Notes under the pieces: generated by a model
Databases searched by the model: none
Seen by the model: the letters and a program-made list of their open reading frames with translations, nothing else
Told to the model about the DNA's origin: nothing
In this document: positions 8,022 to 16,438 of the stretch, one piece after another
Layout of the letters: each line of letters starts with the position of its first letter
Position numbering within the stretch: position 1 is the stretch's first letter
Program-made: the position numbers and the translations under genes
DNA from: Candidatus Methanoplasma sp.
GTDB lineage: Archaea > Thermoplasmatota > Thermoplasmata > Methanomassiliicoccales > Methanomethylophilaceae
DNA: 54,743 nucleotides
Direction of reading: 5' to 3'
NCBI GenBank assembly: GCA_031261625.1
Contig: JAISJG010000011.1
Span: 1 to 54,743 of the forward strand

Positions 8022-9554
8022 ATGGCAAAAATAAATTTAGACGCCACGGCCGTCGAGAGCCGTGAACAGCGTCTCGGTACCGTGGTGTACTGGGGCGGGA
8101 ACGCCAATGAACTGGTCGAACAGTCCGGTTATTCCAAATGCGGCAAAGGTCAGAAAGGCGGTGCCGGATGCAGATTATGTGAAACTAAAGGTCCGTTCAC
8201 CCAGGGTAGCAGCTGCAGCGAACAGATGGTGGAATGTCAGGCGGGAAACGTCAGGGAAGCCGTGCTGATCCAACATGCACCCATCGGTTGTGCCGCGGCC
8301 CAGTCTTTTTACAATACAGTGTACCGTGTCGGTCTCGCATCAAGGAACAAAGAGGTCGAGAATCTCATTATGTCGTGTACGAATCTCGATGAAGGTGACA
8401 TGGTGTTCGGAGGTCTGGAGAAACTCAGGCTAACCATCGAAGATGTTTTCGAACAGTACAAACCCAAAGCGATCTTCATCGGGACATCATGCGCAACGGG
8501 TATCATCGGTGACGATGTGGACAGTGTTGCCACCGAATACACAGAGAAACTGGGGGTCCCCGTGATACCGCTGCATTGCGAAGGATTCAGATCCAAACAC
8601 TGGACCACGGGATTCGATGCGACACAGCACGGTATCCTCAGACAGATAGTCAGGAAGAACCCGACCAAGAAGCAGGAGGATTTGGTCAACGTCATCAATC
8701 TGTGGGGATCGGATGTTTTTGGCCCCATGTTCGCCGAGTTCGATCTGCGCGTGAATTATGTCGTGGACATGGCGACCGTTGACGAATTGGCACAGATGTC
8801 GGAAGCCGTAGCAACCGTGACGTTCTGCAACACACTCGGAACATATCTTGCCGAAGGATTGGAGCAGGGATTCGGTATTCCGCAGGTCAGAGCACCTCAG
8901 CCTTACGGTATTTCCGGGACCGATGCCTGGCTCAGGGATCTTGCAAGACTGACACATCGTGAAGAACTCATTGAGAAATACATTGCAAAAGAGCACGCGA
9001 GGATAGCTCCGGAGATCGAAGAGCTCAAGAAGAAACTCAAAGGTCTCCAGGGATTCGTATCCACAGGTTCGGCTTATGCTCACGGCCTTATAACCGTGCT
9101 CAGGGAATTGGGTGTGACAGTGAACGGTTCGCTGGTCTTCCACCATGATCCGATATACGACAGCGAGGACCCGACTCAGGATTCACTTGCGTATATGGTC
9201 GATAATTACGGTAACATAGACGATTTCACCGTAAGCAACCGCCAGCCGTATCAGTTCTACACGCTGCTTCAGAAGCACCGCCCCGATTTCATTATAATAA
9301 GGCACAACGGACTCGCTCCGCTTGCAGCAAAACTCGGAGTCCCGGCGGCACCTCTCGGCGATGAACACGTCGCGATCGGGTATCAGGGAATTATCAATCT
9401 GGGTAATGTGATACTCGAGATAATCAACCGTAAAAAATTCTGTAAAGAACTGTCAAAGCATGTACCGCATGCGTACACCAAATGGTGGACCGAACAGACG
9501 GATCCGAACATCCTTGCGAAGCACCCGGAGTTAATCTGGGAGGGCATTAAATGA
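8022..9554 (+). CDS. Nitrogenase-like component 1, NifD-like subunit D4
   Basis: 510 residues. Unlike D1-D3, it is followed directly by a NifK-like partner (4-bp overlap), so D4-K4 probably form a component 1 heterotetramer. The cluster-type cysteines are kept (SSCSEQM, PIGCA, TSCATGIIGDD) along with the FCNTLG cysteine. The motif LGDEHVAIGYQG places His449 near the position of the FeMo-co ligand His442. The N-terminal Cys-rich stretch is shorter (KCGKGQKGGAGCRLCE). It has its own promoter module and the conserved leader. Parts of the gene, for example bases 8219-8275, are almost identical at DNA level to D5. The reaction is not known; this type of protein is distinct from Mo-nitrogenase NifD. 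Confidence 0.89.
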   Translation: MAKINLDATAVESREQRLGTVVYWGGNANELVEQSGYSKCGKGQKGGAGCRLCETKGPFTQGSSCSEQMVECQAGNVREAVLIQHAPIGCAAAQSFYNTVYRVGLASRNKEVENLIMSCTNLDEGDMVFGGLEKLRLTIEDVFEQYKPKAIFIGTSCATGIIGDDVDSVATEYTEKLGVPVIPLHCEGFRSKHWTTGFDATQHGILRQIVRKNPTKKQEDLVNVINLWGSDVFGPMFAEFDLRVNYVVDMATVDELAQMSEAVATVTFCNTLGTYLAEGLEQGFGIPQVRAPQPYGISGTDAWLRDLARLTHREELIEKYIAKEHARIAPEIEELKKKLKGLQGFVSTGSAYAHGLITVLRELGVTVNGSLVFHHDPIYDSEDPTQDSLAYMVDNYGNIDDFTVSNRQPYQFYTLLQKHRPDFIIIRHNGLAPLAAKLGVPAAPLGDEHVAIGYQGIINLGNVILEIINRKKFCKELSKHVPHAYTKWWTEQTDPNILAKHPELIWEGIK

Positions 9555-10894
9555 CAAAACAGCCATCGATGAAATCCGAGTCCATCAGCAGACCGAGGTA
9601 CGGCTGTGCCATAGGTGCTGCCTATTCGGCTATCGCTATTCCGAAAGTGGTCCCCATTATGGACTGCGGACCGGGATGTGCCGACAAACAGTTCCTGGCA
9701 CTGGCATTCTACAACGGATATCAGGGGGCCGGATACGGGGGCGGTGCAACACCTCCCAGTCTGAATACCACAGAGAAAGAAGTCGTGTTCGGCGGTAACG
9801 ACAGGCTCAGAGAGCTTATTCAGGGATCGTTGAAGATCATAAATGCCGATCTCTTCGTAGTTGCCACCGGTTGCGTATCAGATATCGTCGGGGACGATGT
9901 CCAGTCCGTTGTCGGAGAATTCCAGAGAAGGAATGCTCCGGTGGTCTACGCCGAGACCGGGGGTTTCAGAGGTAACAATTTCATCGGACATGAGCTCATA
10001 ATAAGATCGATCATAGATCAGTTCGTGGGGGATTACGACGGTCCGAAGGAAAAAGGACTTGTCAATGTCTGGGCCGAACTTCCGTATCAGAATCCATATT
10101 GGAGAGGGGACCTTGAGGAGATCAAGAGGATCCTCGAAGGGATCGGACTCAAAGTGAACATATTGTTCGGGCATGAGTCGAAAGGGGTCGAAGAGTGGAA
10201 GACCATTCCGAAAGCACAGTTCAATATCGTTCTTCACACATGGCTGGGTCTTCAGACCGCAGAGCATCTTCAGAAGAAATACGGGCAGCCGTTCCTTCAT
10301 GTTCCCGTTATACCGATAGGACCTCAGCAGACGGGGGAATTCCTCACGGAAGTTGGAAAATTCGCAGGTTTAGACAAATCGAAAGTCGATGCGTTCATCG
10401 CCGAGGAAGAAGGAAGGTACTTCAAGTACATGGAGGACTTCACCGATTTCTTCACGGAGTACTGGTGGGGCGTACCGTCAAGGTTCGCGGTGGTCACGGA
10501 CAGTGCTTACGCACTTGCGATCACGAAGTACCTTGTAAGACAGTTCGGATTGATACCGGTCAAAGTCATAATCACCGAGAATCCTCCAGAGGAGTACCGC
10601 GACCTGATAATCGACGAGTTCCATAAGTTGGATGAAGACGTCTCGGTGGATATCCAGTTCATCGAGGACGGTTATGTCGTGGACTCGGAGATACACAAAA
10701 TCACTCCGCCGCCGGCGATCATATTCGGAACGACCTGGGACAGGGATGTGGCCAAGGAGCTGGGCGCAGGGATAGTGGAAGTGAGCTTCCCCGCTTCTTA
10801 CGAGGTTGTCCTCGCCCGTTCGTACGTCGGATACAGAGGTGCGCTTTACCTTCTGGAGAAGATATTCACGGTCACAATATCCAAAGGATCATGA
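9551..10894 (+). CDS. Nitrogenase-like component 1, NifK-like subunit K4
   Basis: 447 residues of the NifK/NifN superfamily, without the N-terminal extension of true NifK. Cys19 (RYGCAIG), Cys43 (DCGPGCADK) and Cys108 (ATGCVSDIVGDD) match the spacing of the P-cluster ligands Cys70/95/153 of NifK. ATG overlaps the D4 stop, so translation is coupled and the D4-K4 pairing is clear. FGGNDRLRELI corresponds to the conserved FGG segment of the superfamily. A GC-rich hairpin with a T-run 26 bp after the stop ends this two-gene unit. Confidence 0.9.
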   Translation: MTKQPSMKSESISRPRYGCAIGAAYSAIAIPKVVPIMDCGPGCADKQFLALAFYNGYQGAGYGGGATPPSLNTTEKEVVFGGNDRLRELIQGSLKIINADLFVVATGCVSDIVGDDVQSVVGEFQRRNAPVVYAETGGFRGNNFIGHELIIRSIIDQFVGDYDGPKEKGLVNVWAELPYQNPYWRGDLEEIKRILEGIGLKVNILFGHESKGVEEWKTIPKAQFNIVLHTWLGLQTAEHLQKKYGQPFLHVPVIPIGPQQTGEFLTEVGKFAGLDKSKVDAFIAEEEGRYFKYMEDFTDFFTEYWWGVPSRFAVVTDSAYALAITKYLVRQFGLIPVKVIITENPPEEYRDLIIDEFHKLDEDVSVDIQFIEDGYVVDSEIHKITPPPAIIFGTTWDRDVAKELGAGIVEVSFPASYEVVLARSYVGYRGALYLLEKIFTVTISKGS

Positions 10895-10919
10895 ACCGAT
10901 CGGACGATCAGAATCCAAT

Positions 10920-10944
10920 GGGGCCATGGCCCCTTTATTTTTAT
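10920..10944 (+). terminator. Hairpin terminator after K4
   Basis: GGGGCCATGGCCCC is a perfect palindrome, followed by a T-rich tract. It separates the D4-K4 unit from the H operon. Confidence 0.75.
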
Positions 10945-11015
10945 ATGCTTTTAACTGGGTTTATCCGTTTTCAGAATTCTGTAAAATGTAGGAAATCCTA
11001 ACAAATATTCTTGTG

Positions 11016-11098
11016 CTGGCACATCATATTTACAAAGAGTTTATTCCGATTTAACAATATTAATATTAGAATAATATTCGCAATTTGTGTTATATATT
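11016..11098 (+). promoter_or_regulatory. Promoter module of the H-D5-K5-K6 operon
   Basis: TATA box TTATATATT at 11090-11098 with CTGGCACATC starting 74 bp upstream at 11016 and ATTCGCAAT at 11076-11084. The module aligns with that of D4 over its whole length and with D1 at the two anchor elements, so the three nitrogenase-like units are probably under one regulator. Confidence 0.75.
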
Positions 11099-11158
11099 TT
11101 TGATTTCATAGACGCTCTATCTGATTAGTATATAATAGACTAAATTCAGAAGAATAAC

Positions 11159-11253
11159 AAATGAACGGGGGCTCATTGATCGCCGACCTGTCCACATTCA
11201 TATGTGCCCGGTCCTGACCGACTCGTGCGCCCTGTTTACCGTGAGGAATTTGT
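11159..11253 (+). ncRNA. Conserved leader RNA of the nifH-like gene, second copy of the D4 leader
   Basis: This stretch is largely identical to 7928-8021. AACGGGG (11164-11170) pairs with CCCTGTT (11230-11236); CACAT (11193-11197) pairs with ATGTG (11202-11206) and is followed by GCCCGG. The loop and flanking bases differ from the D4 copy while the stems stay intact. GAGGAA lies at 11243-11248 before the ATG. The conservation of non-coding sequence in front of unrelated genes (H and D4) argues for a regulatory RNA role or a recent copy of the whole promoter-leader block. Confidence 0.6.
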
Positions 11254-12135
11254 ATGGCAAAAAAAATCAAACAGATCGCCATCTATGGAAAAGGTGGTAT
11301 CGGCAAGTCAACAACCACATCGAACATCACAGCCGCACTCAGCGAGTCCGGCCTCAATGTGATGCAGTTCGGTTGTGATCCGAAAAGCGACTCTACGAAC
11401 ACACTCAGGGGAGGAACCTACATCCCTACAGTTCTCGACACGCTGAGAGAAAAGACCAAGGTCGATGCTCACGAGGTCATCTACGAAGGATTCAACGGAA
11501 TTCACTGCGTCGAAGCAGGCGGACCGGCACCCGGTGTCGGATGTGCCGGAAGAGGTATCATCACCGCAGTCCAGTTCTTCAAACAGCAGAACATCTACGA
11601 AGAGCTCGATCTCGATGTCGTTCTGTACGACGTTCTCGGTGATGTCGTCTGCGGTGGATTCGCAGTTCCGATCAGAGAAGGTATCGCACAGCACGTTTTC
11701 ACAGTGTCCTCGTCCGATTTCATGTCCATCTACGCTTCGAACAACCTGTTCAAAGGTATCAGCAGCTACTCCAAATCCGGAGGAGCACTCCTCGGCGGTG
11801 TCATCGCCAACTCGATCAACCAGGATTATTCCAAACAGATCGTCGACGACTTCGTGAAGAGGACCAACACACAGATCATGGAGTACGTCCCCAGGTCCGT
11901 GACCGTTACCCAGAGCGAGCTTCAGGGAAAGACCGTCATCGAGGCGGCACCTGATTCCGCACAGGCCGATGTCTACAGAAGCCTTGCGAAGAAAATAGCA
12001 GCCCACACCGAGTCCAAGGTCCCCACACCGCTGGAGATCTCCGACCTCAGGGACTGGGCAAGCTCATGGGGAACCCAGCTTCTCGAGCTCGAGAGACAGA
12101 ATGCAGGTCCCTCTGCAGCAGCGACAAAGATCTGA
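11254..12135 (+). CDS. NifH-like iron protein (nitrogenase-like component 2)
   Basis: 293 residues, the ATP-dependent electron donor of the nitrogenase superfamily. P-loop GKGGIGKST is at residues 12-20. Cys97 in GVGCAGRG and Cys133 in [10 protein letters not shown] are the ligands of the bridging [4Fe-4S] cluster; Arg100, the residue ADP-ribosylated in true NifH, is also present. It is the only H gene for five D and three K genes, so it presumably serves all of them. It heads the operon H-D5-K5-K6-NifX and has the conserved leader. Sequence alone does not separate a Mar-type from another group IV-like reductase; CfbC is less likely because the neighbours are not cfb genes. Confidence 0.93.
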   Translation: MAKKIKQIAIYGKGGIGKSTTTSNITAALSESGLNVMQFGCDPKSDSTNTLRGGTYIPTVLDTLREKTKVDAHEVIYEGFNGIHCVEAGGPAPGVGCAGRGIITAVQFFKQQNIYEELDLDVVLYDVLGDVVCGGFAVPIREGIAQHVFTVSSSDFMSIYASNNLFKGISSYSKSGGALLGGVIANSINQDYSKQIVDDFVKRTNTQIMEYVPRSVTVTQSELQGKTVIEAAPDSAQADVYRSLAKKIAAHTESKVPTPLEISDLRDWASSWGTQLLELERQNAGPSAAATKI

Positions 12136-12159
12136 ACGCGTAACGCATGAGGAATCGAA

Positions 12160-13698
12160 ATGACAAAAATCAATTTGGAAGCCGCAGCAGTGGAGAGCCG
12201 CGAGCAGCGTCTCGGTACCATTGTGTACTGGGGCGGAGATGCTAAAAGCCTCTCCGAGTCCTCAGGCTTTTCCAAGGGCTGTGGCGGATCCGGGAACAAA
12301 GGCGGATCGGGCTGTAGGCTCCAGGAGACCAAAGGTCCGTTCACCCAGCCGTCCGTCTGCAGCGAGCAGATGGTGGAATGTCAGGCGGGAAACGTCAGGG
12401 AAGCCGTGCTCATCCAGCATGCACCAATCGGATGTAGCGCTTCTCAGACCATCTACAATTCTATCTACCGTGGCGGACTTGCAGCAAGAGGCCACAAAGT
12501 AGAGAATCTGAGAATTTTCTCAACGAATCTCACTGAAGGTGACATGGTCTTCGGCGGAGTCGATAAACTCAAAGTCACCATCGAAGATGTATGGGACCAC
12601 TACCACCCGCAGGCGATATTCGTAGGTACTTCATGTCCCACGGGTATCATCGGTGACGATGTGGACAGTGTTACCGAGGAGTACACCGAGAAACTCGGTA
12701 TACCTGTAATACCCCTGCACTGCGAAGGATTCAGATCCAAGCACTGGTCCACGGGATTCGATGCTACACAGCACGGAATCCTCAGACAGATCGTCAGGAA
12801 GAACCCCACGAAGAAACAGGAAGACCTCGTGAACGTTATCAACCTCTGGGGATCGGATATATTCGGACCTCTGTTCAAGAATTTCAACCTCCGTGTCAAC
12901 TATGTCGTCGATATGGCGACCGTAGAGGAATTGGCGCAGATGTCCGAAGCGGCAGCCACCGTCACATTCTGCAACACACTCGGATCATACATGGCCGAGG
13001 GACTGGAGCAGGCGTTCGGCATTCCGCAGATCAGGGCCCCGCAGCCTTACGGTATTGCCGGTACGGATGCCTGGCTCAGGGATCTCGGAAGAGTGACCCA
13101 CCGCGAGGAACTCGTAGAGAAGTTCATCGAGAGCGAACACATAAGGATCGCTCCGAAGATAGCGGAACTCAAAGAGAAACTCAAAGGAGTCCAGGGATTC
13201 GTTTCCACCGGTTCGGCATACGCACACGGTCTTATCGAAGTGCTCAGAGAGCTGGATGTGACCGTCAACGGTTCACTGGTATTCCACCACGACCCGATAT
13301 ATGACAGTGAGGACCCGAAACACGACTCTCTTGCCCACCTTGTGGACAACTACGGAAACGTTACGGACTTCACGGTCAGTATCAGGCAGCCGTTCCAGTT
13401 CCTTACCGTGCTCAGAAAGCACAAGCCGGATTTCATCATCATCAGGCACAACGGACTTGCTCCGCTGGCAGCTAAATTAGGAATTCCCGCGGCACCCCTC
13501 GGTGACGAACACATAGCGATCGGATACGACGGTATCATCAATCTGGGTAACCTGATCCTGGATATCGTCGAGCGCAGAAGGTTCTGCGAGGTACTGTCCC
13601 AGCACATAAAACTCCCGTACACCGAGTGGTGGCAGAGTCAGACGGATCCGAACGTTCTTGTCAAGCACCCCGAACTCCTGTGGGAGGGCGAGGAATGA
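12160..13698 (+). CDS. Nitrogenase-like component 1, NifD-like subunit D5
   Basis: 512 residues, 24 bp after the H gene with an SD GAGGAA. The P-cluster-type cysteines (SVCSEQM, PIGCS, TSCPTGIIGDD) and FCNTLG cysteine are present, as is LGDEHIAIGYDG with His. It differs from D1-D4 in the N-terminal region: GCRLQE replaces GCRLCE or GCRICE, so one cysteine of the CxxC is lost. Because it sits directly behind the H gene and before K5, with which it overlaps by 4 bp, D5-K5 may be the main catalytic pair. DNA blocks shared with D4 suggest gene conversion between paralogues. Confidence 0.9.
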   Translation: MTKINLEAAAVESREQRLGTIVYWGGDAKSLSESSGFSKGCGGSGNKGGSGCRLQETKGPFTQPSVCSEQMVECQAGNVREAVLIQHAPIGCSASQTIYNSIYRGGLAARGHKVENLRIFSTNLTEGDMVFGGVDKLKVTIEDVWDHYHPQAIFVGTSCPTGIIGDDVDSVTEEYTEKLGIPVIPLHCEGFRSKHWSTGFDATQHGILRQIVRKNPTKKQEDLVNVINLWGSDIFGPLFKNFNLRVNYVVDMATVEELAQMSEAAATVTFCNTLGSYMAEGLEQAFGIPQIRAPQPYGIAGTDAWLRDLGRVTHREELVEKFIESEHIRIAPKIAELKEKLKGVQGFVSTGSAYAHGLIEVLRELDVTVNGSLVFHHDPIYDSEDPKHDSLAHLVDNYGNVTDFTVSIRQPFQFLTVLRKHKPDFIIIRHNGLAPLAAKLGIPAAPLGDEHIAIGYDGIINLGNLILDIVERRRFCEVLSQHIKLPYTEWWQSQTDPNVLVKHPELLWEGEE

Positions 13699-15038
13699 CG
13701 AAGCACCCGAATGCTAAATCAGATGCGATAAGCAGATCGAGATACGGTTGCGCCATAGGTGCGTTCCAAACCGTGGTCGCTATTCCGAGGGCAGTTCCGA
13801 TAGCGGATTGCGGTCCCGGATGCGCGGATAAACAGTTCGTATCCCTGGCATTCTACAACGGATTCCAGGGATCCGGTTACGTCGGAGGAGCAAACATCCC
13901 CAGCGTGAACGCCACCGAGAAAGAAGTGGTGTTCGGCGGTAACGACAGGCTCAGAGAGCTGGTCCAGGCAACGACGAAGATCGTCGACGGTGACCTGTAC
14001 GTCGTTACGACCGGATGCATTTCCGATATCGTCGGAGATGACGTTCAGTCAGTGGTCGGAGAGTTCCAGAGGAAAGGTAAGCCTGTTGTATACGCCGAGA
14101 CCGGAGGTTTCAGAGGTAACAACTTCATCGGACACGAATCCGTTATCGAATCCATAATCGATCAGTACGTCGGAGATTACGACGGACCGAAAGAACAGGG
14201 ACTTGTCAACGTCTGGACGGAACTTCCTTATCAGAACACGTTCTGGAGAGGGGATCTCGCCGAGATCAAGAGGGTACTCGAGGGCATAGGTCTGAAGGTA
14301 AACATCCTGTTCGGTCATGATTCCGCAGGCGTAAGCGAGTGGAAGTCCATACCCAAGGCGCAGTTCAACCTCGTTCTGCACACATGGTTGGGTCTCAAGA
14401 CCGCAAAGCATCTCGAAAAGAAGTACAATCAGCCGTACCTTCACATCCCGGTCATCCCGGTCGGAGGTATAGAGACATCCCGTTTCCTCAGAGAGGTGGG
14501 CGAATACGCAAAACTCGACAAGAACAAAGTCGAGAGTTTCGTCAAAACAGAAGAAACCCAGTTCTACAAGTATATCGAGGATTTCACTGATTTCTTCGCA
14601 GAATACTGGTGGGGGGTACCGTCGAAGTTCGCTATCGCTACCGACAGCGCATACGCCATCGCGTTGACGAAGTTCGCGGTAAACCAGTTGGGGCTCATAC
14701 CTGTGAAAATAATAATCACGGAAAACCCGCCGGAAGAGTATCGCGATTCCATACGCGAATTGTTCCGTCACATAGCCGATGATGTTTCCGTGGAGATAGA
14801 GTTCATCGAGGACGGATTCTACGTAGAGGATACCATACGCCACTCTGAGAACAAGCCTGCGGTGATCTTCGGAACAACGTGGGACAGGGATGTGGCTAAA
14901 GAGATAGGCGCCAGTATCGTCGAGGTAAGCTTCCCCGCATCCTATGAGGTCGTTCTCAACAGAGGATATACGGGCTACAGGGGTTCGCTGTCATTCCTTG
15001 AGAATATCTTCACGATAACCGTGAAAATGAGTGCGTGA
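13695..15038 (+). CDS. Nitrogenase-like component 1, NifK-like subunit K5
   Basis: 447 residues, the same length as K4 and K6. The start at 13695 overlaps the D5 stop (ATGA) and matches the other K proteins (M-T-K-H-P-x-A-K-S). Cysteines in RYGCAIG, DCGPGCADK and TTGCISDIVGDD provide the K-side P-cluster ligands. It is the natural partner of D5. K5 and K6 are closely related, which suggests that K6 arose by duplication of this gene. Confidence 0.9.
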   Translation: MTKHPNAKSDAISRSRYGCAIGAFQTVVAIPRAVPIADCGPGCADKQFVSLAFYNGFQGSGYVGGANIPSVNATEKEVVFGGNDRLRELVQATTKIVDGDLYVVTTGCISDIVGDDVQSVVGEFQRKGKPVVYAETGGFRGNNFIGHESVIESIIDQYVGDYDGPKEQGLVNVWTELPYQNTFWRGDLAEIKRVLEGIGLKVNILFGHDSAGVSEWKSIPKAQFNLVLHTWLGLKTAKHLEKKYNQPYLHIPVIPVGGIETSRFLREVGEYAKLDKNKVESFVKTEETQFYKYIEDFTDFFAEYWWGVPSKFAIATDSAYAIALTKFAVNQLGLIPVKIIITENPPEEYRDSIRELFRHIADDVSVEIEFIEDGFYVEDTIRHSENKPAVIFGTTWDRDVAKEIGASIVEVSFPASYEVVLNRGYTGYRGSLSFLENIFTITVKMSA

Positions 15039-15085
15039 GGTAAAAACATGGGAATCCAGGCCACGGTAGCAGGAGGGGAGGTACA

Positions 15086-16429
15086 GTGACGCAACATCCG
15101 TCTGCGAAATCGGAAGCGATCAGCAGAGCAAGGTACGGTTGCGCCATCGGTGCCATGCACACTGCCGTGGCCATCCCTAACGTCATTCCGATAGCGGATT
15201 GCGGTCCGGGATGCGCGGATAAACAATACGTGGCCCTGGTCTTCTACAACGGGTTCCAGGGGTCCGGTTACCGTGGGGGAGCAACGATCCCCAGCGTGAA
15301 CTCCACTGAGAAAGAAGTGGTGTTCGGCGGTAACGACAGGCTCAGGGAGCTTATCCAATCCTCGACGAAGATACTCGATGCGGATCTGTTCGTGGTCACG
15401 ACCGGATGTATATCCGATATAGTCGGTGACGACGTCCAATCCGTGGTCGGGGAATTCCAGAGGAAAGGAGTCCCTGTGGTCTACGCCGAGACCGGCGGGT
15501 TCAGAGGGAACAATTTCATCGGGCACGAGGCCGTAGCAAAATCCATTATCGATCAGTACGTCGGAGATTACGACGGTCCGAAGGAAAAAGGCTTAGTCAA
15601 CGTCTGGACGGAACTTCCCTATCAGAACACGTTCTGGAGAGGAGACCTGACCGAGATCAAGAGGATACTGGAAGGCATAGGCCTGAAGGTCAACATCCTC
15701 TTCGGTCACGGTTCCGAAGGCGTCGACGAGTGGAAGAACATCCCCAAGGCACAGTTCAATCTCGTTCTCCACACATGGCTCGGATTATCCGTAGCCAAGC
15801 ACCTCGAGAAGAAATACGATCAGCCGTTCCTCCATGTCCCGGTGATCCCTATCGGAGGGATAGGTACCCCGGAGTTCCTGAGGGAGGTCGGCGAGTATGC
15901 AGGGCTCGACAGGAGCAAAGTGGAAAGTTTCATCAAGGCCGAAGAGAAGGAGTATTACACTTATATGGAGGAATTCACCGAATTCTTCACGGAGTATTTC
16001 TTCGGTGTACCGTCCAGATTCGCGGTGGCTACCGACAGTGCGTACGCACTTGCAATAACCAAGTTCGCCGTCAACCAATTGGGACTTATACCCGTGAAGG
16101 TGATTATAACCGAGAATCCTCCTGATGAGTACCGCGAATCGATACGCGAAGAATTCCGTCACATAGCCGACGGGGTTTCCGTGGAGATCGAATTCATCGA
16201 GGACGGATTCATAATCGAACAGGAGATACGTAATACGCCCAGAAGGCCCGCGATAATATTCGGGACCACATGGGACAGGGACGTGGCCAAGGAGATAGGC
16301 GCGGGAATAGTCGAAGTGAGCTTCCCCGCATCCTACGAGGTCGTGCTCTCCAGAGGATACGTAGGCTACAGAGGTGCGTTGTTCCTGATCGAGAAGATAT
16401 TCACGACGACGATGAGCGCAGGTGCATGA
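15086..16429 (+). CDS. Nitrogenase-like component 1, NifK-like subunit K6
   Basis: 447 residues, starts with GTG preceded by a strong GGAGGGGAGG ribosome site. All three cluster cysteines are kept (RYGCAIG, DCGPGCADK, TTGCISDIVGDD). No D gene is next to it, so it may pair with one of the orphan D1-D3 proteins or replace K5 under other conditions. It is co-transcribed with H-D5-K5 and lies 47 bp after K5. Confidence 0.89.
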   Translation: MTQHPSAKSEAISRARYGCAIGAMHTAVAIPNVIPIADCGPGCADKQYVALVFYNGFQGSGYRGGATIPSVNSTEKEVVFGGNDRLRELIQSSTKILDADLFVVTTGCISDIVGDDVQSVVGEFQRKGVPVVYAETGGFRGNNFIGHEAVAKSIIDQYVGDYDGPKEKGLVNVWTELPYQNTFWRGDLTEIKRILEGIGLKVNILFGHGSEGVDEWKNIPKAQFNLVLHTWLGLSVAKHLEKKYDQPFLHVPVIPIGGIGTPEFLREVGEYAGLDRSKVESFIKAEEKEYYTYMEEFTEFFTEYFFGVPSRFAVATDSAYALAITKFAVNQLGLIPVKVIITENPPDEYRESIREEFRHIADGVSVEIEFIEDGFIIEQEIRNTPRRPAIIFGTTWDRDVAKEIGAGIVEVSFPASYEVVLSRGYVGYRGALFLIEKIFTTTMSAGA

Positions 16430-16438
16430 GGTGAGAAC

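Noticed and set aside
2641..11253. NrpR operators (GGAA-N6-TTCC) in the nitrogenase-like promoters
   Set aside because: I looked through the three promoter regions and did not find the motif.
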